A DNA stretch of 64,000 bases from Vombatus ursinus. Taxonomy: Eukaryota > Chordata > Mammalia > Diprotodontia > Vombatidae. The stretch is taken from positions 11,853,642 to 11,917,641 of the forward strand of contig NW_020948739.1 of assembly GCF_900497805.2 (NCBI RefSeq), read 5' to 3'. Numbering within the stretch: the first letter of the stretch is position 1; the number at the start of each line of letters is the position of its first letter. This document shows, one piece after another, positions 43,843-54,784 of the stretch. Under the pieces are notes generated by a model, which was given only the letters and a program-made list of their open reading frames with translations, had not been told where the DNA came from and did no database searches. Made by a program: the position numbers and the translations under genes.

Positions 43843-44505
43843 TTTCATCCCCCTGGGCCTAGTGGCGGGCTGAGAAGCAGTCTTTCAGACCACAATCCTT
43901 CCCTACAACTGAATTTGCCCCAAATGCTAAGAATTCCTGACTATACTTTTGGTTTCTTGGTTAGGTCTAGATGATTGAGGCCAGATGTCAGGACCTTTGA
44001 TAATAAAAGAAGGTTAAAGCTTAATTATTTACATCACCCTTTCCAGTAAGAAATAAGAGCTACAATTTAGATTTTAACTAAGTGATAATGATTTTCTTAT
44101 TTTCCCTGGTGCCTGAGGCTTTGGTCCTTGACCAGATCCTGGTGACTGGTGACTGTAGGTCTGCTGTCTAAGCCCTCAATTGTTCTGAACTATGAAAATG
44201 TGGAGGTATTCTGAGAGGTAGAGAACCACGTCCACTTTACTACTGGGTCATCTGGAACTTCTCTCAGTGTCTGGAACCTTTTGGCCCTGGAATACCTTTC
44301 TGCCTTTACGGTACAACCATCATGGAATATCCCTTTTCAAAGTCCACACCTCCCCCTTTCCATTGGTGAGTTCCTTCTGAAATCTTCATTTTGTGGAGGG
44401 GTTAAGGCTGATGATATTCCTAAATTCCTTTGGATTTAAGAACTAGGTACCCAACAGGTGAATTCCTCCCATACCTCCTCCAACGCTCCTCCACCCCACC
44501 CATTC
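43843..44505. other. No recognised feature
   Basis: Apparently unique. Confidence 0.4.
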
Positions 44506-44509
44506 AACT

Positions 44510-44655
44510 CTCTTTTATGTTATTTTTCACCCTTAGAATGAAAGCTCCTTAGGGCAGGCGCTATCATTTTCCTTGTATATGTATCCCTACTGTGCTTAGC
44601 ATAGTGCCTGACACATAGTACTAATGCTTAATAAATGCTTGTTTCCTTTGTTCCT
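44510..44655 (+). mobile_element. L2 3' end, sense
   Basis: 'agaatgaaagctccttaggg', 'gtgcttagcatagtgcctga'. Confidence 0.85.
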
Positions 44656-44664
44656 ACTGTGGAA

Positions 44665-44825
44665 AAATCATTAGATTTATACTCAGAGTAGCTCAGATTC
44701 CTGGGTTCATATTCCACTTCTGTCACTCACCTCTCTGGGTCTCAGTTTTTTTCATTTGTAAAATGAGAGGGTTGGTGAATGACTTTTAAGGTTCCATCCA
44801 GCTCTAAATACATGACTCATGATTC
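44665..44825 (+). mobile_element. CORE-SINE with L3-type tail
   Basis: 'ttcctgggttcatattccac', 'tttgtaaaatgagagggttg' and 'aaggttccatccagctctaa'. Confidence 0.82.
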
Positions 44826-45024
44826 TCTCTGTAGAGTATGATCTCTGACACCAAGTTAAGCGCCCTTCCCTCCACATAACAGCCGTACCCACCTACAATA
44901 TGACTCTAGATTAAACCCCCATTAACAGAGAACTGCAGTGCCAGATCTAGTAATAATGCGGAAGGTGTAGGGCTCAGGCCCAGAGGGCAGAACCAAGAGG
45001 AAAGGGTAGGTGTTGTAGAGAGGC

Positions 45025-45215
45025 AAATGTTGTTTGTTCTTTTTTCTCAAAGAGGACCATGACATCAGGGTGCCATGACTTGCAAGTGAATTGGATTTAA
45101 GTGAGGGAGGGTTGTGCAAAGTTACCAGCCTCACTTTCTCCTCTGGAGCCATCTGGGTCCAGTGGCAAGATATAGATCAGGACAACTGGAGGTGGCCCTC
45201 AGAGAGGCAGATGTA
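45025..45215 (-). mobile_element. Repeat sharing the tail of the zinc-finger LINE, antisense
   Basis: 'gttcttttttctcaaagagg' begins a reversed copy of the 'cttcgagaatgaaggacaac' tail seen at 32160; then 'ccatgacttgcaagtgaatt', 'gtcaccagcc'-like and 'gagccatctgggtccagtgg'. Fits the 3' end of the same LINE, or a SINE that uses it. Confidence 0.6.
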
Positions 45216-45216
45216 T

Positions 45217-45256
45217 GAAAACAAACAAACAAACAAACAAACAAACAAACAAAGAA
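45217..45256. repeat. (AAAC)n microsatellite
   Basis: Nine or ten ACAA units. Confidence 0.97.
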
Positions 45257-45267
45257 CAGAACCAACC

Positions 45268-45415
45268 TCCTTTAGCTCTCCAAAGCTGGGATGGATTACC
45301 TTGGGAGGATCCACTTCCCCCCAATGGAGGTCTTCAAGCAAACACTACATTGTCACTTATTAGGAATGTTGTAGAAGGAATTCTCAGGCAGATGCTGGCT
45401 TGGAATAAATGGCCT
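45268..45415 (+). mobile_element. L3/CR1 3' end, sense
   Basis: 'aagctgggatggattacctt', 'aatggaggtcttcaagcaaa', 'gtcacttattaggaatgttg' and 'gtagaaggaattctcaggca' follow the end of the L3 ORF and 3' UTR. Confidence 0.75.
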
Positions 45416-45419
45416 CAAA

Positions 45420-45672
45420 TCGTAGGATCATATGGGTAGAGCTGGAAAGGACTAAGAGGCTGTCAGGTCAAATGAGGTAACTGATGTAACATACTTTGCA
45501 AACCTTAAAGCATTACATAAATATGAGCTATCTTTATCTAACCCAATCCTTTCATTTTACAAATGAAACTACTAAGGCCTAGGGAAGTAATTGCTCAATG
45601 TCATGCAGATGGCAGAAATGAGATTTGAACTCGGGTCCTCTGACTCCAAATCAATCGACCTTTCTACTGTAC
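45420..45672 (-). mobile_element. CORE-SINE with L3-type tail, split by a MIR tail
   Basis: 'ggatcatatgggtagagctg', then a foreign MIR tail (45465-45530: 'tactttgcaaaccttaaagc'), then 'ccaatcctttcattttacaa' and 'gagatttgaactcgggtcct'. Confidence 0.78.
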
Positions 45673-45869
45673 TATGCCTCTTTGATTCTGGGGGTTAATT
45701 TTATATCTCAAAAATTGGTGATTTCATTGGTGTATCTAAACTTTCAAATAATACAGATTACAAACCTTCTGTGTCTGTTAACATTTGTGAATTGCTGTGA
45801 CCAACACAGTAATTAATTGCCTGGTAGTCAACCTTCTATTAATGTTTCTCTAAATACTCAGACAATCAT

Positions 45870-45948
45870 AGGGCCTTTTCAATCTAGCACAGTGCCTGGC
45901 ACATATTAGGGTACTTAAATGTTTATTGAATTGAATGACTTTTTGAAT
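45870..45948 (+). mobile_element. L2 3' end, sense
   Basis: 'agcacagtgcctggcacata' and 'acttaaatgtttattgaatt'. Confidence 0.8.
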
Positions 45949-45982
45949 GAATTATTACATGAATTGAATCAATTTTATTATT

Positions 45983-46030
45983 GGATGAATGAATGAATGA
46001 ATGAATGAATGAATGAATGAATGAATGAAT
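45983..46030. repeat. (AATG)n microsatellite
   Basis: Eleven or twelve GAAT units. Confidence 0.97.
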
Positions 46031-46329
46031 AGTAGCCATTCTTCGGCCTCCTCTTCTATAGCCTCCTCAACATTCATCTGGTCTTCTCTCCCAGACACTA
46101 TGCTATGGAGGGGAATTCTTGGCTGAGCCCTCTCTACTCTACCTCCTCATCCCACATTGGTGATTATCGCATCATGAATACAGTTTCTGGAAAGCTCCAG
46201 CCATGCTTCACTTTCCTCCCTACTCTGTGGCCCCCTTCAAAGCCCCCTTGACAACTGTCTTACAAAAACCTTTTCCTTCTCTACCATCCTCTACTGTTCT
46301 GCAATCATGCATCTTTCTCAAATCAGTTC

Positions 46330-46560
46330 TACCATTGTCCCCATACTGAGTGTGTCAATACACTCCCTGATAGCCCCACTTATTATCCCTGTGACTTTTA
46401 AGACCAAAGGGCTCTTCCTTTCCCTATACATATGATCTTTCTCATTAGAATATATGTTCTTTGAAGGTAGGGGCTTTTTTGCTTTTGTGTCTCCAGCACA
46501 TGCTTGGTATTTGGTAATCACTTAAAAAATAAATGATTTTTCATTCATTTGTACATTTAT
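46330..46560 (+). mobile_element. L2 3' end, sense, diverged
   Basis: 'tctcattagaatatatgttc', 'ttgaaggtaggggctttttt' and 'tctccagcacatgcttggta'. Confidence 0.65.
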
Positions 46561-47065
46561 TCATTTTTTGCCACTCCCCAATACTTCCCCAAGCAAACTG
46601 ATATAATGTGGTTGGATCTTGCTGAGCTCTTAAAGTGGTGTAGCATTTTAAAACATACTTACTATGGAAACAGGCATGGTTTTTGATGACCAGTGTTGCA
46701 AACAATAAATCTCTTTTATACTATCACTATCGCTGGTATTAACTACCTACTTGCCTCAAGTCCAAGGTTTTGCAACCAATGTATATGCATCATCAGGAGA
46801 TATAAGAAGCATAACTTCTGAGAGGTACAGCAAATATTTGGTAAATATATTAGCTGATTGAGATTAATTAGTCTATTTCTTATGTATACATGCAAGGTAA
46901 AATCTAAAATTTATTTCCTCTGTTGAAGGTATTGAACTGTATTGAACTTTGGGATAACATGGATGAGAGTCCCACAGGATAGGCAAGTATGCACAGGTTT
47001 TTACCTGCATATTTGGAGGGAACTCCTGAATTGATGAGGTCACAGATCTAATTTGAGTGCATTAA
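46561..47065. other. No recognised feature
   Basis: Apparently unique. Confidence 0.4.
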
Positions 47066-47067
47066 TT

Positions 47068-47245
47068 ATATAAACCTGGGCAAGTCACTTAATCTCTCTC
47101 AACCTCAGTTTTCTTATCTGTAAAATGGGGATAATAATTATACCTATCTCAAAGAGATATGAGGACCAAATCAAGTGAGATACAGAAAAATCATTTTGCA
47201 AATATTAAAGTACTACATAAATGTTAGCTTTCATCAGTTGTTATT
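47068..47245 (+). mobile_element. MIR-type SINE, 5'-truncated
   Basis: 'acctgggcaagtcacttaat', 'tcttatctgtaaaatgggga' and 'cattttgcaaatattaaagt'. Confidence 0.82.
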
Positions 47246-47451
47246 TCGTTTTGAATGTCTCCTTTTATTTCTTATGTGCATAGGCATGATAAGGTCTAGA
47301 ATGTATTTCTTTTCATATTGTATAAGGGATATAGGAAGGTTTCCTGAAAACCAGGGGTAAAGGAATCATAAAAAGTTGGGAACTAGCTGGCTAAACTAGA
47401 GGTAAAAGTCAATAGGATCTTCTTGGAGAGTTGAGGGAAGGGGGAAGAGAG

Positions 47452-47480
47452 AAAAAAAAAAGAGAGAGAGAGAGAGAGCA
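47452..47480. repeat. (GA)n microsatellite
   Basis: GAGAGA run after an A-rich stretch. Confidence 0.9.
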
Positions 47481-47808
47481 ACAGACAAACAGGTACAGAT
47501 AGACAGACAGAGAAACCATGGTGGGGAAAGGGTAGCATATCTCCAGGTTTGTATCCTGGGCTCTCTGTCTTTCCATTCCCTCTGTATGTGTTTCTATTCA
47601 CTTTCCTATCTCATTCTCCCAGTCTTTGCCATCCTGTACACAGTGACCAGACTATCTCTTTAGTTTTTGTCACTATCTCTCTGCCTCTGTTACTCTCCTC
47701 GTCTCCATCTCAACTCTATCAATTTCTGCATATACATATCTTTCGTTTCTGGGCATCTCTCTCCCTTTCTCTTTCTCTCTATTTCTCTTAGAGCTTCCCT
47801 TTGTCCTC

Positions 47809-48516
47809 AGCTATGTCACTCTGATCTCATCACTGCTTCTGCTGGTCACTGCCAGGACCCAGAAGAATGAACATAAGATCATTGATGACAGCATGTATAT
47901 TTTTCACTTCCAACCCTGGCAGGCCATCTTGTTCATTAGCCAAAATTTCCAATGCAGAAACATCCTGCTTTCTGAACAGTGGGTCCTCACAGTCTTTTAC
48001 TGTGCCCACCCATACTTTTGGATACTTCTGGGGAAATAGCGATGTCCAATGCCAGAAGCCCTCAGGGTAGCTCTAGGTGATCTACCCTTAGTATGGAAAC
48101 TAGATCCATGACCATGACCTCATGCTGTTCTGCCTTAAGATGCCAGTTCAACTGACTCCAGAGTTGAACCCATTCAGCTAGCAGGAACATATGCCAGCCC
48201 CAGGACACATTGCATGGTATCAGGCTGGGACACTATTTTCTGGCCTATTGCTTGCTTTTCTTGTATGCTCCAGGGCATGAACATCTCTTCTCTTGGAAAG
48301 GATGCAGGAATGCTTACCTGGGAACCATCACTGCTGGGGTTACAGGGGTGGGAAGAATTCTTGCCAGGATGACTCCTGGGGGTCTCATAGTATGCAGGGG
48401 GCAACCACAGGGCCTTATGTATTGGGGCCTGGAGCACAGTGCGCTGTGTGAGTGTTCAGGTATCTAACCTCTGCCAATACTGGAACTGAATCCAAAACAT
48501 CATGAGGAGCAAGTGA
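47809..48516 (+). pseudogene. Kallikrein (KLK14-like) serine protease retropseudogene
   Basis: Intronless, broken copy of a secreted trypsin-like kallikrein. A signal-peptide-like LISSLLLLVTA (47820-47852) leads to a KIIDD activation site (family: KIIGG), then QPWQAILFISQNF and SEQWVLT (47910-47990). The catalytic-His block is TVFYC instead of TAAHC, so His57 is lost. The Asp block DHDLML (48110-48127) keeps Asp102. The stretch SPRTHCMVSGWDTIFWPIA (48195-48251) follows human KLK14 SPGTSCRVSGWGTISSPIA closely, and IQNIMRSK at the end follows IEETMRDK. The Ser block is GKNSCQDDSWGS: Ser195 kept, both neighbouring glycines changed. Frames switch at least three times and in-frame stops occur (near 48036 and 48100). 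Kallikrein genes have introns between these blocks, so a retrocopy is likely, though no A tail is seen. A pyrimidine tract ending in CAG just upstream could be a retained intron end. Non-functional. Confidence 0.85.
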
Positions 48517-48893
48517 TACTCTTTCCTCCAGAAAGTTTGCCCTGGCCTTCCTCCAGTGACAGATTGCCTAAGCCTCTAGCTCCATACCTTACAAAGGACC
48601 AAGGCATCCATTTTCCCTTTAAAGACCCAAGTGACCTGCCCCGCCCCCCGTCCCCCCAGGGACTCAAGTGTCCTCACTTCCCTGCCCCAGACCCCTGTGG
48701 TTTCCTGGTCCCAATCTGTAGTTTGAATTCTGATACGTGGGAAGGGAATTATAGCATTTACAGATGGAAAAGACTTTAGAACTGTCAAGTCTGAAAACAA
48801 ATGACCAAGGATTCACAGAGATAATGCAACCACTGTTAACTCTAAAAATTCCAAAAAGAGAGGGGCGATCTTGGCATGGGGATCCTGACAGAA
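48517..48893. other. Possible 3' UTR of the kallikrein-like copy, then unique DNA
   Basis: C-rich sequence after the pseudogene stop without a recognisable repeat; a scrap resembling a SINE tail ('tttacagatggaaaagactt') lies at 48757. No AATAAA-plus-A-tail structure was found. Confidence 0.3.
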
Positions 48894-48894
48894 C

Positions 48895-49062
48895 ATAAAC
48901 TATCAAGGCTGAAAGGGACCTTATAAAGAGATCATCTATCTACTACAATTCATTTTACAGATGGGAAAACTGAGACCTAGACAGTTAAAATGACTTCTTA
49001 AGGTCACATAGCTAGGATGTAGCAGATCCAGATACAAAACTTTCCACTCTGGCACCCTGATG
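48895..49062 (-). mobile_element. CORE-SINE with L3-type tail, antisense
   Basis: 'caaggctgaaagggacctta', 'ttcattttacagatgggaaa' and 'taaggtcacatagctaggat'. Confidence 0.82.
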
Positions 49063-49284
49063 ATTCTATGAGATCCGAAGGCACAGATTCATCCCCAAAT
49101 TTCCCACTGAGCTGCCCAAGCTCCCTCACCTTTTCCATGAAACTGCTGCCATCTCTCAGGTATTCAGAATAATAAAAGGAGGAAGTCAAAATAACCGAAT
49201 ACCTGAGTTGGTCCCTCTGGGTCATTCTTCCTCCCTCGCACCTAAGGTGGAAACAATATTAGATTAATAAAAAACCTACCAAAG

Positions 49285-49462
49285 TATATGTGTGTGTGTG
49301 TGTGTGTATGTGTGTGTGTATGTATGTACATGTATATGTACAATATACATACACACATGTGTATAGATACACACACATGTGTGTATACATACCTACACAT
49401 ACATACATGTGTGTGTGTGTATACATGTATATGTCTATACGGATGTATATGTACACACACTC
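49285..49462. repeat. (TG)n/(CATA)n compound microsatellite
   Basis: TGTGTG, TACATGTA and ACACACA blocks; also rich in short palindromes such as TACATGTA. Confidence 0.95.
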
Positions 49463-50275
49463 ATGAAATCTTGCCATGGATTGATTGCTGTGTATTCACT
49501 CTTTTTTTTTTAAAATTTGTTCTCTTTAAATGTCTCCTGACTTTTGCTTGATTTCCTTCCCTTTTCAAATATCTGAAATACCTTTCTATTGTTCACATAC
49601 AAGAAATTCTTTTCTATTGTTCATGTGTCACACTATTTGACAGCACTTACACTCTGACTCTCTGGCTCCACCTTTTTCCATTCTTCATCTGCTTCACAAA
49701 AAGACAGACCTAAGAGCAGAGCTGTAATCTTGAAAGGTCTTCTGAAATCCTGGTGGTTCATAAACTGACTGCTTCTATTTGCAGGCCAACCTCCTCAGAT
49801 GATTATCGTGAGTTTTGTGGAGAGATTGCCAATGAACTTGGCTACCATGAAGTAAAAGAGTGAAGTCACATTAGTGCCACAGTCTGCACATCTGCTAATT
49901 ATAACAAGGAACTGGCTCAAAACCTATATGTAGGCTTCAAGGACTGGCTTTCAGAAGGGAGCTGCTGCTACCCTTGGATTCACTTTGTGTTTTCACAGAG
50001 ATTTCTGAAGTACAATTAGGAAATGGAGAGGAAAATTCCCCTCCCCTCCCTTACTCCCACTAATGAGAAGCTATGCTAAGGACTGCCCAGAAATTTATAG
50101 AGTAACAAGCTAAGTGTCTTGAGTTTAACAAAAGCAGGAGTGATGGGTGGATACAATGAGTCATTTAAGAATGTAAAGTTAATGGCTATTTCAAACACTG
50201 GAAAAGCTGAAATTTTTACCATTTGGTTGTCAAGTGGAGAGGAGGTTTAAATGGCTTCTGAGTTTCAAACTTAGT
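49463..50275. other. No recognised feature
   Basis: Apparently unique over 0.8 kb. Confidence 0.4.
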
Positions 50276-50277
50276 GG

Positions 50278-50446
50278 ATATATATATATATATATATATA
50301 TATTTATGTATACTTGGAATATATATATATATATTTATGTATACTTGGAATATATATATATTATATATATATTTATGTATGCTTGGAATATATATATATA
50401 TAATATATATATTATATATATATATTTATTTATGTATGCTTGGAAA
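50278..50446. repeat. AT minisatellite with TTTATGTAYRCTTGGAA unit
   Basis: Four copies of a 17-base word TTTATGTATACTTGGAA or TTTATGTATGCTTGGAA separated by variable (TA)n, spacings about 30-55 bp. The open frames over it are products of the repeat. Confidence 0.92.
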
Positions 50447-50700
50447 TAGGATTGCTTTTTTTTTTTTAAGCCAAAAATTTTGGCCTACCATTTTTCTTTA
50501 CTCTCTCTTTCCCAGACTCCAATTTGCAGTAATATCTGTAGAATAACCACATGGATAGATTAATAGGTTAATATGACACATAAACAATTTCTATTTACTT
50601 CTATGTTGTGGAAGCTATGGTGTAACTAGAATTAAGATGTCACAAAATCATAGATTAAGAGACAGAAGAAGTCTTAGAAGTCTTCAAGTCCAATAGTCAT

Positions 50701-51530
50701 TTTAAATTAAAATTTTTAAATTATCAAGCACTTATTTTTCTTTGTCTCTTTCTATCACTCCACCCCACCCCCAAACAAGACCTCCACTGGGTAAAATGAA
50801 AAACTCTTGTAAAAAGTAAGCATAGTCTAGGAAAACAAATTCTAATATTGACCACATCCATCACTGCCCTATCAAGAGATGGACAAAAATCTTCTTCATT
50901 GATTCTCTGGAAACATGGCTAATCACTGCATTGATCAGAGGGTCTTTCAGAATTGTTCATTTTTACAGCATTGACATCATAACACAAATTGTTCTCCTGG
51001 TTCTACTCGCTTTATTGCATCAGTTCTTGTAAATCTTCCCAGATTTCTTCTGAAACTCTCTTTTTTCACTTCTTATCCTATAATAGCAATATAATATATA
51101 TTATATATTAATTATAACACATAATTATATAATATAATTATAATATGTTATATTATATATTATAATATAACATAACATAATAATATAAATATAATTGATA
51201 TATTAATTAAATATATTAATATTATAATATCTATAATATAATATAATATCCTATAACATATAATATAATATAAATCCATTACATTTTTATAATATAGTTT
51301 TTTCAACTATTCTCTAATTTTCAAATATTCCCTTAATTTCCATTGTTTTTAACACCAGAAAAGGAGTTACTATTTGACAGAAAAGAGTTTTTTCTCTTTC
51401 TTTGGTCTTTTTAGGGTTTCTTTAGGGCGTAAGTTCTAGACCTAGTAGTAGTAGTGCTGGGCCAAAGGACACACCTAATTTAGTAACTTTTGGGGCATAG
51501 CTTCACATTACTTTCCAGAATGGCTAGAGA
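50701..51530 (-). mobile_element. L1 LINE 3' end, antisense
   Basis: 'gttctcctggttctactcgc', 'tgcatcagttcttgtaaatc', then an AT-rich expansion (51085-51290), then 'gtaagttctagacctagtag' and 'actttccagaatggctagag'. Confidence 0.8.
51085..51295. repeat. (TATAA)n AT-rich block
   Basis: Only A and T for nearly 200 bases apart from a few C/G; expanded inside the L1. Confidence 0.92.
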
Positions 51531-51576
51531 AACCCATATTTTAAAAATGAAGAAATTGAGGCTCAGAGATTAAGTA

Positions 51577-52140
51577 GGAGTTTTTTTTTTAAATAGTATT
51601 TTATTTTTTCCTATTACATGTAAAAACAACTTTTAACATTCATTTTTAAAAAAAAATTTTGAGCTTCAAATTTTCTTTCTCTTCCCTCAACTCCCCTACC
51701 CCAAGAGAGTAATTTGATAGAAATTATACATATGCAATCATATAAAACAGATTTCCATATTAGTCATGTTGTGAAAGAAGAAATAGACCAAAATAAAAAA
51801 ATACAAAAAAAAATAAAGAAAGTGAAAAATAGCATGCTTCAATCTGTATCCATCAGTTCTTTCTCTGGATGTGGATAGCATTTTTCATCATGAGTCCATT
51901 GGAATTGTCTTATATCATTGTATTGCTGAGAGTAGCTAAGTCTTTCATAGTTGATCAGCATACAAAATTGTTATTGCTTTGTACAATGCTCTCCTGGTTC
52001 TGCTCACTTTACTTCGCATAAGTTTAAATAATCATTTTCCTTTTCTGTCATATTAGACTATTTGGTAGGTGTGGGGTGGTACCTCAGAGTTGTTTTAATT
52101 TGCATTAGAAGCAGTTTTTGTCTTCTACTTGTTATTTTGC
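51577..52140 (-). mobile_element. Second L1 3' end, antisense
   Basis: T-rich start, 'ttttttcctattacatgtaa', 'ctgtatccatcagttctttc', 'ctcctggttctgctcacttt', 'gtgtggggtggtacctcaga'. An internal L1 segment is missing between 52030 and 52060. Confidence 0.82.
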
Positions 52141-52244
52141 AGTAGGCAATTGGGGATAGATGAGTGTCACTCTCCTACTTAGATAAATTCCTCATTTGTA
52201 AAATAAAGAAGACACTTTATTGTCTGAAGAGAACAAACTCTGCT

Positions 52245-52535
52245 TAGAATTGCTAAGACTTATATAGCACTTTAAAGTATGCAGATAATTTTATTTGTAT
52301 TGTTTGAAGTCACAAGAATTCTGGAAAGTAGATACTATACATATTATTATTAACTTCCACCCATTTGCCTATAAGGAAAGCAACACTCAGAAGGTTTAGG
52401 GGACTTGTTCATTGTTGCCCATCTAATTATCACCAGGCATTTGTTAATTATCTGCTATGTGCCAGGTAGTCAGAGGTGGGATTTGAACCCAGTCTTTCCC
52501 TGCTCTGAGTCTGAGTCTATCCCCCATGTCTCATT
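52245..52535 (-). mobile_element. MIR-type SINE, antisense, with L2 scrap
   Basis: 'tatatagcactttaaagtat', 'cacaagaattctggaaagta' and 'gaggtgggatttgaacccag'; 'atctgctatgtgccaggtag' in its middle is L2-like. Confidence 0.7.
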
Positions 52536-54783
52536 ACCCCCTTCAGGTGATCTTTTGAAATCTCTTTTAACTCTGATCTTCAGAAGTTAATTGTGTCAGC
52601 AGCAAGGAACTCTGAGAGAGTCTCAAGAGATTTTAGGCTTACAAAAACTTAGGAATAAATATCATCCTTTGCCCACGTCTCATGGTGAACTTGGAATCTG
52701 TAGCTCTTTCGCCAAAGTGATTCCCTTCTAAGCCTCTGAACCCCCAGGCTTGTGAGGAGTGATAGTCGAGTGGTAAATGGCACATCCTGTTCTGCATTCC
52801 TCCTTCTGTCATCCTCCTTCCTCCAGTCCAAGAACAGAACTTATGATTGGCACCATGGCTAGAGAAACCAATTCTTGAGGTCAGTACCAAGGCTAGGGAA
52901 CAGCAGAGATGCTACTAAAATCAACCTATGTTGTGCTATCACTGCAAGCAACAAGGGGGTGAGAGGTGGAGTTACTAAGGCTTTTTAAGGAATAGGAAGG
53001 GCTACTAGTGATGCTAGTGAATTTAACTAGGCTGACCAAATTTGGCACCTTTAGGCAATTTGGATAGTTCCCAGAGTGACAGTACGACCTAGCTGAGTTC
53101 CTGCTGACCTATTCCAGCTAGAAGCAATCCTAGTTTTAAGTCCTACAGTTCCTGAAATAACTGAAAGGTTATATTAGCTGCTGTGAGATAGATTTAAAAG
53201 TGCATTGTTTCATGGAGCCAGACATTAAGTCGTTGAGTATTCTTGATTCATTTCTAAAGCTTTCTTGTTAGATTGTAATAAAGTACTTCAAAAGGACAAG
53301 GAATCTGCACTTCCCAAGAATTCTGGCTTTCATACCTACATGTCCTCACCATTCTCTGCCATTCCATATCTTCAAATCAGAATGGAAGGTGTATGTTGGT
53401 TTTGAACTATAAGAGATGAAAAAATGCACATAGTTTTGGTTTGTCTCCTCCGTGATCAAGATAACAAAAAAAATCTAATCTATATTTTTGTTGGTAGCAA
53501 AAATAAATTAATTAAGTTATCAATCAAGTACCTACCACATGCCCCAAACAACAGTCACAGCCATAGTCACAGAACTGGAGGACTCAGGTAAAACAGGGAT
53601 AGATAAATTAAGCACTTAACAAATAGTTATTGACCCATTTTGTTGATGTATGGAACTCTCCCCTGAAGAAATTCCCTCTCTAAATGTAGGTGGTCACCTT
53701 CTCTGATACTCATAGATTTAAAGATGACACAGAGAAGGGAAAATTTGGAATTTTATAGATCTTCATAAAAAAAAAACCTCTCCAAACTCTTCACTACCTG
53801 GGTATCTTTTGCCTGCCTCAGAAGATAGAGGGGGTGGCCAGATTATATTTCTAATCATAATGTTTTATTTTTATTAATGCCAAATTTGTGATATTTCTCC
53901 TGCCAAATATCTATTAAGTTCTGCCTTGATACCTTAGGGGACCAATTTTTCCAGAAGTCTGCTATATAACCAGAAGTTAGCTCCTTGGGGTTGGGCTCAG
54001 ATAAAGGACTTATGGTAACTACTGGACAAGGTTATGAAGCAACTTAAAGGGAATAATCATGACTTCCTAAATTTTTCTGTTTGATAAAAAGATAAATCAA
54101 GTCACGTTTTAGGGCCTGATAGAATTCACAAAATAATTTCTCAGTTTCATGCTTTCCATTTATTAAGAAGCAATTCAGAGGATGATTTTTTAAAAGTTTT
54201 TTTAAAAGCATCATGCATATGATAGCCAAAGTCTGTCTTGAATGATCTTCCATACTTTCGTGTTCCATTCCCTGCACAGAAGTTCTGTCTGAGCTATATT
54301 CTTTAAGGAAGTGAGATCTCTTTTGCTCAAACGTGAATTATTCAGAACATTATTTGCTTTGATGTAGTCCCGGTTATGTGAAAGAATACCTGGTTACTCA
54401 CTGAGCTCCTTAATACTGCATTGTGTCATGAAGCAGTTTATAAAGCAAAAAACAATCTTATAGGAGATTGCTAAAAATGAACAATGAGATATGTTTACCA
54501 AAGGAAAGATGCTAACTTTTTTTTTAAATTATTTATTTTAAGAGGATTGTTATTATCTTCAATTGGGCAAACAAGATTTTAGAAAAAAGGCTAAAAGTAG
54601 GTCCTAATTTTGAAAGTATCTGGCTGTTGTATAATTTTTAGGTCAGAATCAGAGAAGAAAGCAAGAAAATACAAAACTATGCAATTTAATTCTTAGGGAT
54701 TTTTTAGAAAGTCTAGATCTGAATTGAGCAAGGAGAGCTATCATTTTCAATCTTAGAAAGTTGCCTTTGACATTGAGAGATTT
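52536..54783. other. Repeat-poor stretch, 2.2 kb
   Basis: The longest stretch without a recognised transposon. No open frame over 83 codons and no protein signature. A short L2-like scrap may lie at 53520-53550. Confidence 0.4.
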
Positions 54784-54784
54784 A

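Larger units (their letters stand above)
50640..51576 (-). mobile_element. CORE-SINE with L3-type tail, split by L1
   Basis: Left part 'aaatcatagattaagagaca' and 'cttcaagtccaatagtcatt' (50643-50700); right part 'ttttaaaaatgaagaaattg' and 'aggctcagagattaagtagg' (51538-51576). The two join into one SINE once the L1 is removed. Confidence 0.72.

Noticed and set aside
45966-46035. CRISPR-like short repeat array
   Set aside because: Pure AATG microsatellite without spacers; the genome is a vertebrate's.
49242-49551. Open frames on both strands rich in Cys, Val, His and Tyr
   Set aside because: TG/CATA microsatellite translated in several frames.
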